From: Tenacibaculum piscium
Lineage (GTDB): Bacteria; Bacteroidota; Bacteroidia; Flavobacteriales; Flavobacteriaceae
Direction: 5' to 3'
Length of the DNA stretch: 64,000 bases
Assembly: GCF_021390715.1 (NCBI RefSeq)
Contig: NZ_JAJGWT010000001.1
Location: forward strand, 129,839-193,838
Shown: piece after piece, positions 24,325 to 33,866 of the stretch
How positions within the stretch are numbered: the first letter of the stretch is position 1
Layout: each line of letters begins with the position of its first letter
The notes under the pieces: model-generated
Seen by the model: only the letters and a program-made list of their open reading frames with translations
Told to the model about the DNA's origin: nothing
Database searches by the model: none
Translations under genes and position numbers: made by a program

Positions 24325-26460
24325 TTACCTTCTCCTTTTTTTGTTTTTAGGAGCGCTGTATTTTTTAGTTTCTTTCGCTTCCGTTTTAGAACCACCGTTA
24401 TTTTGGCTTTCTTTTGCGTTTACTCTAGGCGCTCTATAATTTTTATTTTTACGTTGATTAAAAGGTACTTTTTCATCCAATTGATTTTTAGCACTTTTTG
24501 TATCTCTTCTATTTTTTACAGCTGTTTTAGGCGATCGGTAATTTTTACTTTTTCGCTTATTAAAAGGAACGGCATCATCAAAGGTATTTTTAGTATCTTT
24601 TGCACCTGTATTCTTTTTCCACGAATTATTTTCTGGTAATAATTTTTTAAGTAAATCTGTTCGTCCTACTTTGTTCAGCGTATTACGAATCCAATCTTTA
24701 TTTTCTTTTTTATACCAAAAGAAAAATCGATGTTGATCTTCCTTTTCCTTGGCTGTTTTCGGTGTTTTTGTTGGTTTTAACGTATAAGGATGATATCCGC
24801 TGTAATAAATTACGGTAGCCACAGTCATTGGCGTAGGCGTAAAACCTTGTACTTGCTCCAACTGAAAGCCTAAATCTTTTGTTTCGGCAGCTAAATTAGC
24901 CATATCTTCATCTTCACACGCTGGGTGGCTTGAGATAAAATAAGGAATTAGTTGTAATTTTAATTTCTTTTTGATGTTAATGCGATCAAATCGTTCTTTA
25001 AACATATGAAAATATTTAAATGAAGGTTTACGCATTAATTTTAAAACAGGATCAGAAGTATGTTCTGGTGCTACTTTTAAACGTCCAGAAACATGATTCG
25101 TCATTACCTCTTCTGTGTAGGCATCTAACTCTTTTGGGTCTGCATTTTTATTGAATTCAGGAACCAACATATCATGTCGAATTCCACTTCCAATAAATGA
25201 TTTTTTTATCTTCGGATGCGCATCAACAGCTTTATAAAGGTCTGTTAATGGTTTATGCGAAGTATCTAAATTACTACAGATTACTGGCGAAATACAAGAA
25301 GGCGCCACACATTTATCACAAATAGATTGCACTTTTCCTTTCATCTGATACATATTCGCAGATGGCCCACCAATATCAGATAAATATCCTTTAAAGTCAT
25401 CCATTTTAGTAACGGTATCGACTTCTTTTAATACCGATTCTTGACTACGACTAGCAATAAATTTTCCTTGATGCGCAGAAATTGTACAAAAACTACATCC
25501 TCCAAAACATCCACGGTGAATATTTATCGAAAATTTAATCATTTCAAACGCAGGAATTGGTCCACGTTTATCGTATTTTGGATGCGGTAATCGTGTAAAA
25601 GGCAAATCAAAAGAAGCATCAATTTCTCCTTCCGTCATTGTTGCACACGGTGGATTAATCATTAGTTTTTTATTCCCAACCTTTTGAAAAATACGACGTG
25701 CATATAATTTATTCGACTCCTGCTCTATTACTTTAAAGTTCGATGCAAATGTTTTTTTATCCTTCAAACAAGCCTCGTGAGAATTAATTTCTACATCCTC
25801 CCAATTTTTATTCTTTGGAACATCTTCATGCTCATCAATAAGAACAGCGGTTTGTTTTATCGTTTTTAAACTCGAAAACGGCACCCCTTTTTGCAACAAC
25901 TCTACAATTTCTCGTAAAGGTTGCTCACCCATTCCATACACCAACATATCTGCTTTAGAAGTTTCTAAAATAGTTGGTAATAATTTATCCGACCAATAAT
26001 CGTAATGGGTAACACGACGCAATGAAGCCTCGATACCACCAATTAAAACAGGTACGTCAGGGAATTTTTCTTTTAATATTTTTGAATATACCGATGTTGC
26101 ATAATCAGGTCGAAACCCTTTATCTCCATTTGGTGTATATGCGTCTTTATCACGACGGCGTTTACTAGCCGTATAATTACTCACCATCGGATCCATACAT
26201 CCGCCCGTCACTCCGAAGAATAAACGTGGTTTTCCTAATTTCTCAAAATCTTGTAAATTATCATTTACACTAGGTTGTGGTACAATTGCTACTCGCAAAC
26301 CATAACTTTCTAGTATTCGCCCTATTACTGCCGGACCAAATGATGGGTGATCTACATATGCATCTCCACTGAAGAGAATTACATCTAATTCTTCCCATCC
26401 TCTTAACTTAACCTCCTTATTTGTAGTCGGTAACCAATCTGAAACTCGTCTTATTCCCAT
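24325..26460 (-). CDS. YgiQ-family radical SAM protein
   Basis: 711 residues. The YgiQ N-terminal domain (DVILFSGDAYVDHPSFGPAV, GVTGGCMDPMVSNYTASKRR) is followed by the radical SAM core, whose iron-sulfur ligands are C318, C322 and C325 in HRGCFGGCSFC. More cysteines occur in QSICDKCVAPSCISPVICS, and a DUF3362-type end follows (GFTPTPMTVATVIYYSGYHP). The reaction of the family is unknown. The last ~110 residues are a basic tail in which the unit VPFNxRKxKNYRxP is repeated. The ATG at 26460 was chosen; the longer TTG frame begins next to the promoter -7 box. Confidence 0.93.
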   Translation of the reverse strand: MGIRRVSDWLPTTNKEVKLRGWEELDVILFSGDAYVDHPSFGPAVIGRILESYGLRVAIVPQPSVNDNLQDFEKLGKPRLFFGVTGGCMDPMVSNYTASKRRRDKDAYTPNGDKGFRPDYATSVYSKILKEKFPDVPVLIGGIEASLRRVTHYDYWSDKLLPTILETSKADMLVYGMGEQPLREIVELLQKGVPFSSLKTIKQTAVLIDEHEDVPKNKNWEDVEINSHEACLKDKKTFASNFKVIEQESNKLYARRIFQKVGNKKLMINPPCATMTEGEIDASFDLPFTRLPHPKYDKRGPIPAFEMIKFSINIHRGCFGGCSFCTISAHQGKFIASRSQESVLKEVDTVTKMDDFKGYLSDIGGPSANMYQMKGKVQSICDKCVAPSCISPVICSNLDTSHKPLTDLYKAVDAHPKIKKSFIGSGIRHDMLVPEFNKNADPKELDAYTEEVMTNHVSGRLKVAPEHTSDPVLKLMRKPSFKYFHMFKERFDRINIKKKLKLQLIPYFISSHPACEDEDMANLAAETKDLGFQLEQVQGFTPTPMTVATVIYYSGYHPYTLKPTKTPKTAKEKEDQHRFFFWYKKENKDWIRNTLNKVGRTDLLKKLLPENNSWKKNTGAKDTKNTFDDAVPFNKRKSKNYRSPKTAVKNRRDTKSAKNQLDEKVPFNQRKNKNYRAPRVNAKESQNNGGSKTEAKETKKYSAPKNKKRRR

Positions 26461-26467
26461 GCCGCTG

Positions 26468-26499
26468 CAAAGGTACAACGTTTTTTACTGATATTACAA
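26468..26499 (-). promoter_or_regulatory. Promoter of the YgiQ-type gene, almost leaderless
   Basis: On the minus strand TTG (26497-26499), a 21-bp spacer and TACCTTTG (26468-26475) match the Bacteroidota consensus fully. Transcription would begin about three bases before the ATG at 26460. Confidence 0.8.
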
Positions 26500-26593
26500 T
26501 TCTTAAAAGGATGTTAAATATGCTACAATAGTGTAACATTTGGGTAATAATGAATACTTATGCACTATTATTTAAATCTATAAAAAAATTATT

Positions 26594-28453
26594 ATGAAAA
26601 AAATTATACTCGGAGTTATTTCCTTAATCTTATTAGCAAGTTGTTCCACCTATAAATCGGTTCAAAACAAGGCTCAAACTATTGCTGTAAATATTGATTT
26701 AAATACCGTTGTTGATGATAAAATAATGATTGTAATAAATCCGAAGAAAATAAAAAAAGAAACAATAATTTATAACATTCCTGCAATTGTTCCTGGAACC
26801 TATGCAATGAGTAATTACGGAAAATTTGTTTCTCAATTTAAAGCAGTTGATTATAACGGAAAAGAATTATCAGTTAAAAAACTAAACGAAAATTCTTGGC
26901 AAATTAACAATGCTAAGAATATGGATAAAATATCTTATTGGGTAGAAGATACTTTTGATTCAAAAAAAGACCATAAAATTTATGTAATGGCTGGTACGAA
27001 TATTGAAGAAGGAAAAAATTTCTTATTAAATTTACCTGGTTTTATTGGGTATTTTAATGATAAAAAAGAATTGCCTTATGAGATTTCTATCACGCATCCT
27101 ACTCATTTATATGAAACCTCATCATTAATCAATAAAAATACGTCAAAAACTGATAATAGTAAAGATGTCTTTTTAGCTCCTCGATATGATGAAATTTCAG
27201 ACAACCCGATTATGTATGCGCCACTTAATAACGTGAGTTTTACGGTGAACGGAATTGAAGTGAATTTAGCTATTTACTCGCCTAACAACACACACAAAGC
27301 AACCGATTTAAAGGAAGCTTTAAAAACCATGATGACTGCTCAAACTAACTTTTTAAAGGGTTTTGAAACTACAAATGAATACAATGTTTTAGTCTATTTA
27401 TTTGACCCAGAAATGTATAAATTTCAAGGATATGGAGCTTTAGAACATAGATCTTCTACAACGGTAGTATATCCTGAAACAATGAGCAAAGAACAATTTG
27501 CAAGTAATATGATTAACGGAACGGTATCACACGAGTTTTTCCATATTGTTTCTCCGTTATCGGTTCATTCTGAAGAAATTCATTCTTTTGATTTTAACGA
27601 AGCAAAAATGTCGGAACATTTATGGATGTACGAAGGAATGACAGAATATTTTGCCAATCTTTTTCAAGTAAATCAAGGTTTAATTTCTGAAGATGAATTT
27701 ATTAATGAAATGAATTCAAAAATTACTTCTTCATTAAATTATAACGATGCCATGTCTTTTACTAAAATGAGTAAAAACATTTTAGAACCTAAATACGCTA
27801 AAAATTATAATAATGTGTATCAAAAAGGCGCATTAATTGGTATGTGTTTGGATATTATTTTAAGAGAAGAAAGCAACGGAACGTACGGAGTTCGAAATAT
27901 GATGTTAGATTTATCTAAAAAATACGGAAAAAACAACGCTTTTAAAGATGAAAATATTATTACTGAAATCGTAAAAATGACTTACCCTGCTGTTGGCGAA
28001 TTTTTCAAAAATCATGTACAAGGAGCTACGCCAATCAATTATACTACTTATTTTGAAAAAGTAGGGGTTAAAAACCAAACAAAAAAAGAAAATTCAGCCT
28101 ATTTTATCGACTCAAAAGGACAACCTTTTATTTCTGTAAATAGTACTAAAAAAGTATTTTTTACTATCAGAACAAACTCGGCATTAATTGCATTAGGTGT
28201 TAAAGCTGGTGATATTTTAGAAAGTGTGAATAATCAAAAAATATCTTTAGAAAACATTCGTCCTATTTTAGGAAAAACAATGCAATGGAAAGAAGGTGAT
28301 AAAATAATGATGGAAGTTACTAGAAACGGAAAACTTTTAAAATTATCAGCAAATTACACACAACCAACTACTAAAAGTACTGGTTTAGTTCTTGAAAAAT
28401 TATCTGCGGATAACAAAAAAATGATTTTAAGAAACGCTTGGTTAAAAAACTAA
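26594..28453 (+). CDS. M61-family (glycyl aminopeptidase-like) peptidase lipoprotein with PDZ domain
   Basis: 619 residues. Lipoprotein signal ending LLASC (C17). The beta-rich M61 N-terminal domain (about 30-235) is followed by a thermolysin-like catalytic domain with HEFFH (H313, E314, H317) and the downstream ligand E347 in MYEGMTEYF. A PDZ domain lies near 515-590 (ALGVKAGDILESVNNQKISL). The zinc site is complete, so it should be active on peptides or proteins in the envelope. The next metalloprotease gene starts 10 bp downstream, so the two form an operon. Confidence 0.92.
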   Translation: MKKIILGVISLILLASCSTYKSVQNKAQTIAVNIDLNTVVDDKIMIVINPKKIKKETIIYNIPAIVPGTYAMSNYGKFVSQFKAVDYNGKELSVKKLNENSWQINNAKNMDKISYWVEDTFDSKKDHKIYVMAGTNIEEGKNFLLNLPGFIGYFNDKKELPYEISITHPTHLYETSSLINKNTSKTDNSKDVFLAPRYDEISDNPIMYAPLNNVSFTVNGIEVNLAIYSPNNTHKATDLKEALKTMMTAQTNFLKGFETTNEYNVLVYLFDPEMYKFQGYGALEHRSSTTVVYPETMSKEQFASNMINGTVSHEFFHIVSPLSVHSEEIHSFDFNEAKMSEHLWMYEGMTEYFANLFQVNQGLISEDEFINEMNSKITSSLNYNDAMSFTKMSKNILEPKYAKNYNNVYQKGALIGMCLDIILREESNGTYGVRNMMLDLSKKYGKNNAFKDENIITEIVKMTYPAVGEFFKNHVQGATPINYTTYFEKVGVKNQTKKENSAYFIDSKGQPFISVNSTKKVFFTIRTNSALIALGVKAGDILESVNNQKISLENIRPILGKTMQWKEGDKIMMEVTRNGKLLKLSANYTQPTTKSTGLVLEKLSADNKKMILRNAWLKN

Positions 28454-28463
28454 ATTCAACATT

Positions 28464-30956
28464 ATGATAAAAAAAACACTCACAAAACTACTTCTTATTG
28501 TTGTTTTTATAAGCTTTTCATCCGAAGTAAATGCACAATGGTTCAAAAAGAAAAAGAATAAAAAAGAAATAAGCACGGCAAAACCAAAACCTGATAAAGA
28601 TGCTATAAAACCATACGAAAAAATCGTTACGAAAAAACATATCACGGATAACGGATTATTTAAAGTTCATCAAAAAGAGCAAGAGTATTTGTTCGAAATT
28701 CCTGATTCGTTACTTAATCGTGAAATGTTAATGGTAACTCGAATTGCTAAAACAGCTAGCGGTATCGGTTTTGGTGGCGGAAAACAAAATACACAAGTAT
28801 TACGTTGGCAAAAAAAGCAAAAAAATATTTTACTAAAAGTTGTTTCGTATGATGTCGTAGCAGATACCTTGCTTCCTGTTCATAAAGCCGTGGTAAATTC
28901 TAATTTTGAACCAATTTTATACTCTTTTCCTATAAAAGCATTTAGCAAAGATTCAACAGCAACAGTTATCGATGTTTCTTCTTTATTTAACACCGATGTA
29001 AAAGCGATTGGCTTCCCTCAAAGAAGCAGAAAAGAATACAAAATTTCTAAAATGGATGCAAAGCGCTCTTATATTGAACGCATTAGCAGTTATCCTAAAA
29101 ATATTGAAGTTAGACACGTAAAAACATACATTTCTAGCGCACCGCCTTCTAATAAAAGTGTTGGTTCAGTTTCTATGGAATTAAGCAATTCAATGATTTT
29201 ATTACCTAAAAAACCGATGAAACGTCGTTATTTTGATGAGCGTGTAGGATGGTTTGCAAGGTCTCAAACAGATTACGGTTTAGACGCTCAAAAAAGTAAA
29301 TCTGTAAAATACCTTGATAGATGGCGTTTAGAAGTTAAAGATGAAGATATTGAAAAATTCAACAACGGAGAATTGGTTGAACCTAAAAAACAAATTGTTT
29401 ATTATATCGATAGAGCGACTCCAAAAGAATGGCGTAAATATATAAAACAAGGAATAAATGATTGGCAAGTAGCCTTTGAAGCCGCTGGTTTTAAAAATGC
29501 AATTATTGCAAAAGATGCGCCTACCAAAGAAGAGAACCCTGATTGGAGCCCTGAAGATGTGCGTTATTCTGTGGTGCGTTATTTAGCCTCGCCAATTCCG
29601 AATGCCAACGGTCCTCATGTAAGCGACCCTCGTTCTGGTGAAATTTTAGAATCGGATATTAACTGGTATCATAATGTAATGACTTTATTACATAACTGGT
29701 ATTTTATTCAAACTGCCGCTATAAATCCTGATGCTAGAAGCATGGAATTTAAAGAAGAAACTATGGGACGTTTAATTCGTTTTGTTTCGTCTCACGAAGT
29801 TGGACATACCCTTGGATTACCTCATAATATGGGAAGTTCAGTAGCCTATCCTGTGGATTCTTTACGTTCGGCAACTTTTACCAAAAAATACGGTACAGCA
29901 CCATCAATTATGGATTATGCGCGTTTTAATTACATCGCGCAGCCTGAAGATAAAGGCGTTGCTTTAATGCCAAATATTGGGCTTTACGATAAATATGCTA
30001 TCAGTTGGGGATACCGTCCAATAGTAAATACATCGGCTAAAGACGAAAAGAAAACCTTAAATAAATGGATTCTTGACAAAGCAGATAATCCTATTTATAG
30101 GTTCGGACATCAGCAAGTTGTAAATGTTATCGACCCAAGTTCACAAACGGAAGATTTAGGTGATGATGCTATAAAAGCAAGTGCTTATGGTATTAAAAAC
30201 CTTCAGCGTATTTTACCAAATTTAGAAAAATGGACAACTAAAGATGGCGAAAATTACGACGAATTAAAAACCATGTACGGGCAATTACTAGGGCAATTTA
30301 ATCGCTATATGGGGCATGTAAGTTCTAATATTGGTGGTGTTTACGAAAACTACAAAACTGCAAATCAAGATGGAGCTGTATATACACACGTTCCTAAAAA
30401 TCATCAAAAAAATGCTTTAAAATTTGTAAACGAGCAATTATTTAAAACGCCAACTTGGTTATTAGATAAAAATATTTTTGATAAAGTACAATTTTCTGGT
30501 GCCGATAAACGTATTGGCGAATTACAAGAAAGAACCTTAAATCGTATTTTAAAAACGGGTAGAATGGCACGTTTAATCGAAAACGAAACTTTAAACGGAG
30601 CAAAATCCTACACGCTTGTAAATATGATGCAAGATTTACGCAAAGGAATTTGGAGCGAATTATACACCAATAAATCCATTGATGCATATCGTAGAAATTT
30701 ACAACGTGCGTATTTAGATCGTTTAGATTTTTTATTAAACAAAGCTAAAAATCAAAAAGGAACAAATAACGGAGGATATTTTAAACAAACGGCGGTAAAT
30801 ATTAGCCAATCAGATATTAAACCTGTTGTTAGAGGTGAATTAAAAAATTTAAAAAGAGATACAAAAAGAGCTTTAAGTGTGGCTAAAAACAACATTTCTC
30901 GTTATCATTTACAAGATGTTTTAGATAGAATAAATACTATTTTAGATCCTAAATAA
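28464..30956 (+). CDS. Zinc-dependent metalloprotease (DUF5117/DUF5118 type), secreted
   Basis: 830 residues with a Sec signal peptide (about 1-25, ending VNAQ). The N-terminal DUF5118/DUF5117 region (about 45-330) precedes a metzincin-like catalytic site HEVGHTLGLPHN with H444, E445, H448 and H454. The C-terminal helical region ends with LDRINTILDPK. Members are large exported proteases of Bacteroidota with unclear substrates. It lies 10 bp after the M61 peptidase gene. An 84-90-bp hairpin repeat follows 28 bp after the stop codon and may act as the transcript end. Confidence 0.92.
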   Translation: MIKKTLTKLLLIVVFISFSSEVNAQWFKKKKNKKEISTAKPKPDKDAIKPYEKIVTKKHITDNGLFKVHQKEQEYLFEIPDSLLNREMLMVTRIAKTASGIGFGGGKQNTQVLRWQKKQKNILLKVVSYDVVADTLLPVHKAVVNSNFEPILYSFPIKAFSKDSTATVIDVSSLFNTDVKAIGFPQRSRKEYKISKMDAKRSYIERISSYPKNIEVRHVKTYISSAPPSNKSVGSVSMELSNSMILLPKKPMKRRYFDERVGWFARSQTDYGLDAQKSKSVKYLDRWRLEVKDEDIEKFNNGELVEPKKQIVYYIDRATPKEWRKYIKQGINDWQVAFEAAGFKNAIIAKDAPTKEENPDWSPEDVRYSVVRYLASPIPNANGPHVSDPRSGEILESDINWYHNVMTLLHNWYFIQTAAINPDARSMEFKEETMGRLIRFVSSHEVGHTLGLPHNMGSSVAYPVDSLRSATFTKKYGTAPSIMDYARFNYIAQPEDKGVALMPNIGLYDKYAISWGYRPIVNTSAKDEKKTLNKWILDKADNPIYRFGHQQVVNVIDPSSQTEDLGDDAIKASAYGIKNLQRILPNLEKWTTKDGENYDELKTMYGQLLGQFNRYMGHVSSNIGGVYENYKTANQDGAVYTHVPKNHQKNALKFVNEQLFKTPTWLLDKNIFDKVQFSGADKRIGELQERTLNRILKTGRMARLIENETLNGAKSYTLVNMMQDLRKGIWSELYTNKSIDAYRRNLQRAYLDRLDFLLNKAKNQKGTNNGGYFKQTAVNISQSDIKPVVRGELKNLKRDTKRALSVAKNNISRYHLQDVLDRINTILDPK

Positions 30957-30984
30957 GCTGTTTTTATCTTTTAAAATTATTTGA

Positions 30985-31074
30985 AGCTATTTCCCGCTTT
31001 CCGCACTCGCTTTTTTTGTTTTTTAAAAAAGAAAAAACAAAAAAGAGCTCAAACAATTGCTCAATCGGGGCTAG
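30985..31074 (+). repeat. Post-gene hairpin repeat (AGCTATTTCCCGC ... CGGGGCTAG), copy 1
   Basis: 90 bp beginning AGCTATTTCCCGCTTTCCGC and ending CAATCGGGGCTAG. The middle is TTTTTTTGTTTTTT paired with AAAAAACAAAAAAG. The ends CCCG and CGGGG are complementary, so the whole folds as a hairpin. It recurs at 54911-54994 with only a few differences. Confidence 0.85.
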
Positions 31075-31120
31075 GGATTTTTAGATACTTTTAAAATATA
31101 GAAGATAATATATAAAGTTT

Positions 31121-31349
31121 TTAGAGCCTATTTTAATTTTATTGCAAAAACCAATAAAGAAACTGTCAGTTCGAGTGATTTTTTTCCTTCAAAAAAATTG
31201 TATCGAGAACTTTTTTAATATAAAATTCATCAAAAAAAAGCTAAAAAACACGGCAAATCAGGATGCGAACCTGAACTAAATTCAGGTTGACGAATGCGAT
31301 TCCTTATTTTTCTGTGATATTTTTTTCAGATGAATTAAACAGGTTCTAA
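31121..31349. repeat. MITE-like composite repeat, copy 3
   Basis: 229 bp bounded by TTAGAGCCTATTTTAATT and its near-complement AATTAAACAGGTTCTAA. Inside, in order: the TGTCAGTTCGAGTGATTTTT ... TATCGAGAACTTTTTT module, then AAACACGGCAAATCAGGATG, the small hairpin CCTGAACTAAATTCAGG, and TTTTTCTGTGATATTTTTTT. Confidence 0.78.
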
Positions 31350-31361
31350 AACCTTTCCTAG

Positions 31362-31412
31362 AAGTTGTATCGAAACTGATTTTTAATATCGGTTTCAATA
31401 CAACTTCTTTTA
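31362..31412 (+). terminator. Terminator-like hairpin
   Basis: AAGTTGTATCGAAAC pairs with GTTTCAATACAACTT (one mismatch, about 15-nt loop), followed by CTTTTATTTAT. It lies between the repeats and the CocE-like gene. Confidence 0.6.
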
Positions 31413-31443
31413 TTTATATTTACTCCCTAAATAACCAAACCGC

Positions 31444-33405
31444 ATGAAATTACTTCTTAAATTTTCACTATTTCTTCTACTTTTAATAAGTAGCTGTACA
31501 CCAAAAAATGCTGTAAAAACAGCAACATCCGAAGAAAAAACATCTATAAAAAACACGTATGTAAAAGATAACTTCACTAAAAAAGAAGTGAAAATTACCA
31601 TGCGTGATGGCGCAAAATTGCACACCACTATTTACTCGCCAAAAGACAGCTCAAAAACATATCCTATTTTATTACAACGAACTCCGTATAGTTGTCGACC
31701 TTACGGAAAAGACACTTTTAAAACTAAAATAGCTCCTAACCCTATTTTAATGAAAGAAGGAAATATTGTAGTCTATCAAGATGTTCGTGGTCGTTGGATG
31801 AGCGAAGGTGTTTACGACAATATGCGTGCTTACATTCCTAATAAAACAGCTAAACAAACCGATGAAACTAGCGATACTTTTGATACGATTGATTGGCTAG
31901 TTAAAAACACGCCAAACAATAATGGAAATGTTGGAACTTGGGGAACTTCATACCCTGGGCATTATGCCACTATTTCAGCAATTGATGCACATCCTGCATT
32001 AAAGGCGGCATCTCCACAGGCTTGTATTGGCGATTTCTTTTTTGATGATTTTCATCATAATGGCGCATTTTTACTAAGTTATTTTAACGCAATTCCATTA
32101 TTTGGAACTTATAAAGACCAACCTACAGATTCGTCTTGGTATTCTTTTCCGAAAATGAAAACACAAGACCAATATCAGTTTTTTTTAGACAAAGGACCTT
32201 TAAAAAACTTAAACGAATATTTTCAATATGATAAATTAGATGCTAAAATAGCGTCTAAAACTATTAATGATAAAAACAAAATTGATGATTTTTTCTGGAA
32301 AGAAATTGTTGAACATCCTAATTACGATTCAATTTGGCAAAGCAAAGGAATTATTCAACATTTAAACAGAGTTCCTTCAACAGTAGCCACGATGATTGTT
32401 GGTGGATTGTTTGATGCCGAAGATTTATACGGTCCTTTAGAAACCTATAAAAATATTGAAAAACATCAACCAAATAATTACAATACCTTAGTTTTTGGTC
32501 CTTGGGATCACGGCGGATGGTCTCGAAATAAAGTAGCCAATACCGTTGGAAATTATTATTTTGGCGATTCAATTTCATTGAAATTTCAGAAAAATATTGA
32601 AACGAAGTTTTTTAATCATTTCTTAAAAGGAAACGGTTCAAAAAATAGTGGATTACCAGAGGCTTATGTTTTCGATACAGGAAAAAAAGAATGGAAATCA
32701 TACGATGTTTGGCCTCCTAAAAGTGTAAAAAAACAAGCCTTTTTCTTATCAGAAAATCAAGAATTAACTACCAATAAAAAGAAAACTAAAAAAGGAAATT
32801 CAAAAACAACATTTGTAAGTGATTTAAAACATCCTGTTCCGTATTCTGAAGATATAAAAACAGTTTTCACGCCAAGAAAATACATGACCGATGATCAGCG
32901 TTTTGCTGCTCGAAGACCTGATGTTTTGGTTTTTCAAACAGAAATTTTATCCGAAGATTTTACTTTAGCAGGAGATATTTTAGCAAAATTAAACGTAGCA
33001 ACAACAGGTTCTGCTGCCGACTGGATTGTAAAAATTATTGACGTACATCCTTCGGATATCAAAAATGATAATAAAGATATGCAAACGCATTTAAAATTAA
33101 GTAATTATCACATGATGGTTCGTAGTGAAGTGATGCGTGGGCGTTTTAGAAATAGTTTTTCAAAACCTGAACCGTTTACTCCTAACAAAAAAACAACTGT
33201 AAATATTAAATTACAAGATGTTTTTCACACCTTTAAAAAAGGACATAAATTACAAATTCAAATACAAAGTACGTGGTTTCCTTTAATAGATTTGAATCCA
33301 CAAACCTATGTAGATAATATTTATAAAGCCGATAAAAAAGATTTCAAAAACCAAACACATACTGTTTTTTCAGATTCTAGTATTGAGTTTTCTGTTTTGG
33401 AATAA
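31444..33405 (+). CDS. CocE/NonD-family hydrolase lipoprotein (X-Pro dipeptidyl peptidase S15 type)
   Basis: 653 residues. Lipoprotein signal ending ISSC (C18). The alpha/beta-hydrolase core has the nucleophile S169 in GTWGTSYPG and a histidine at H356 in FGPWDHGGW. The C-terminal jelly-roll (PepX_C) domain spans about 480-650 (FQTEILSEDFTLAGDILAKL, FHTFKKGHKLQIQIQSTWFP). Relatives include cocaine esterase, glutaryl acylase and X-Pro peptidases; the natural substrate is unknown. Single-gene unit behind repeats, with a terminator after it. Confidence 0.9.
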   Translation: MKLLLKFSLFLLLLISSCTPKNAVKTATSEEKTSIKNTYVKDNFTKKEVKITMRDGAKLHTTIYSPKDSSKTYPILLQRTPYSCRPYGKDTFKTKIAPNPILMKEGNIVVYQDVRGRWMSEGVYDNMRAYIPNKTAKQTDETSDTFDTIDWLVKNTPNNNGNVGTWGTSYPGHYATISAIDAHPALKAASPQACIGDFFFDDFHHNGAFLLSYFNAIPLFGTYKDQPTDSSWYSFPKMKTQDQYQFFLDKGPLKNLNEYFQYDKLDAKIASKTINDKNKIDDFFWKEIVEHPNYDSIWQSKGIIQHLNRVPSTVATMIVGGLFDAEDLYGPLETYKNIEKHQPNNYNTLVFGPWDHGGWSRNKVANTVGNYYFGDSISLKFQKNIETKFFNHFLKGNGSKNSGLPEAYVFDTGKKEWKSYDVWPPKSVKKQAFFLSENQELTTNKKKTKKGNSKTTFVSDLKHPVPYSEDIKTVFTPRKYMTDDQRFAARRPDVLVFQTEILSEDFTLAGDILAKLNVATTGSAADWIVKIIDVHPSDIKNDNKDMQTHLKLSNYHMMVRSEVMRGRFRNSFSKPEPFTPNKKTTVNIKLQDVFHTFKKGHKLQIQIQSTWFPLIDLNPQTYVDNIYKADKKDFKNQTHTVFSDSSIEFSVLE

Positions 33406-33432
33406 TCAATTTAAAACACTCATTTTTTAAGC

Positions 33433-33469
33433 AAACCTCGTAATTTATTTCGAGGTTTTGTTTTTTTGT
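33433..33469 (+). terminator. Terminator after the CocE-like gene
   Basis: Arms AAACCTCG and CGAGGTTT around a 10-nt AT loop, followed by TGTTTTTTT. Confidence 0.85.
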
Positions 33470-33521
33470 TTAGTTAGTTTTTATGTAGGTAATTATTAAT
33501 TAACTTAGCTTCTAAAAAATT

Positions 33522-33851
33522 ATGACCAAAAATTTATATATTAAAGATGAAGTTGTTTTGTGTACATATATCGCTAGATATGGAAAAAAAGAAATCGATG
33601 AAATTGATATTCAAAAAATAACAAACCGCTCAGTAGCTTCTATAAAAATGAAAATACAAAATATTACTTCAATGTTAGATGAAGAAGGTTTTGATACAAG
33701 TCCTAATATTTCTAAATTAACAGGTAAACCACAAGGTTTAAAAGGAAGAAAAACTAATTGGGATATTGTAAGTAATTTAACCAAACTAACTAAAAATGAT
33801 TTTTTAGTTAAATGTGAAAATATAATTTCAAATCAAGTAAAAACTATTTAA
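33522..33851 (+). CDS. Small conserved-looking protein of unknown function
   Basis: 109 residues, no signal peptide. The N-terminal half looks helical and could be a small DNA-binding fold (DEVVLCTYIARYGKKEIDEI, then ITNRSVASIKMKIQNITSML). The second half reads GKPQGLKGRKTNWDIVSNLT. I recall similar flavobacterial sequences without a function; the repeated pattern of a short helix followed by RSVASIKMK resembles a helix-turn-helix (inference). Stands alone between a terminator and the convergent aat gene. Confidence 0.65.
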   Translation: MTKNLYIKDEVVLCTYIARYGKKEIDEIDIQKITNRSVASIKMKIQNITSMLDEEGFDTSPNISKLTGKPQGLKGRKTNWDIVSNLTKLTKNDFLVKCENIISNQVKTI

Positions 33852-33866
33852 TCCTTTATAATATAA

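Larger units (their letters stand above)
30957..31443. other. 487-bp intergenic region filled with repeats
   Basis: It contains a hairpin element (30985-31074), a MITE-like composite repeat (31121-31349) and a terminator-like hairpin (31362-31412). No ORF or RNA gene is visible. Confidence 0.75.

Noticed and set aside
30985..31074. Simple Rho-independent terminator
   Set aside because: It forms a hairpin, but its length, conserved ends and near-identical copy at 54.9 kb, which follows a true terminator, point to a repeat element.
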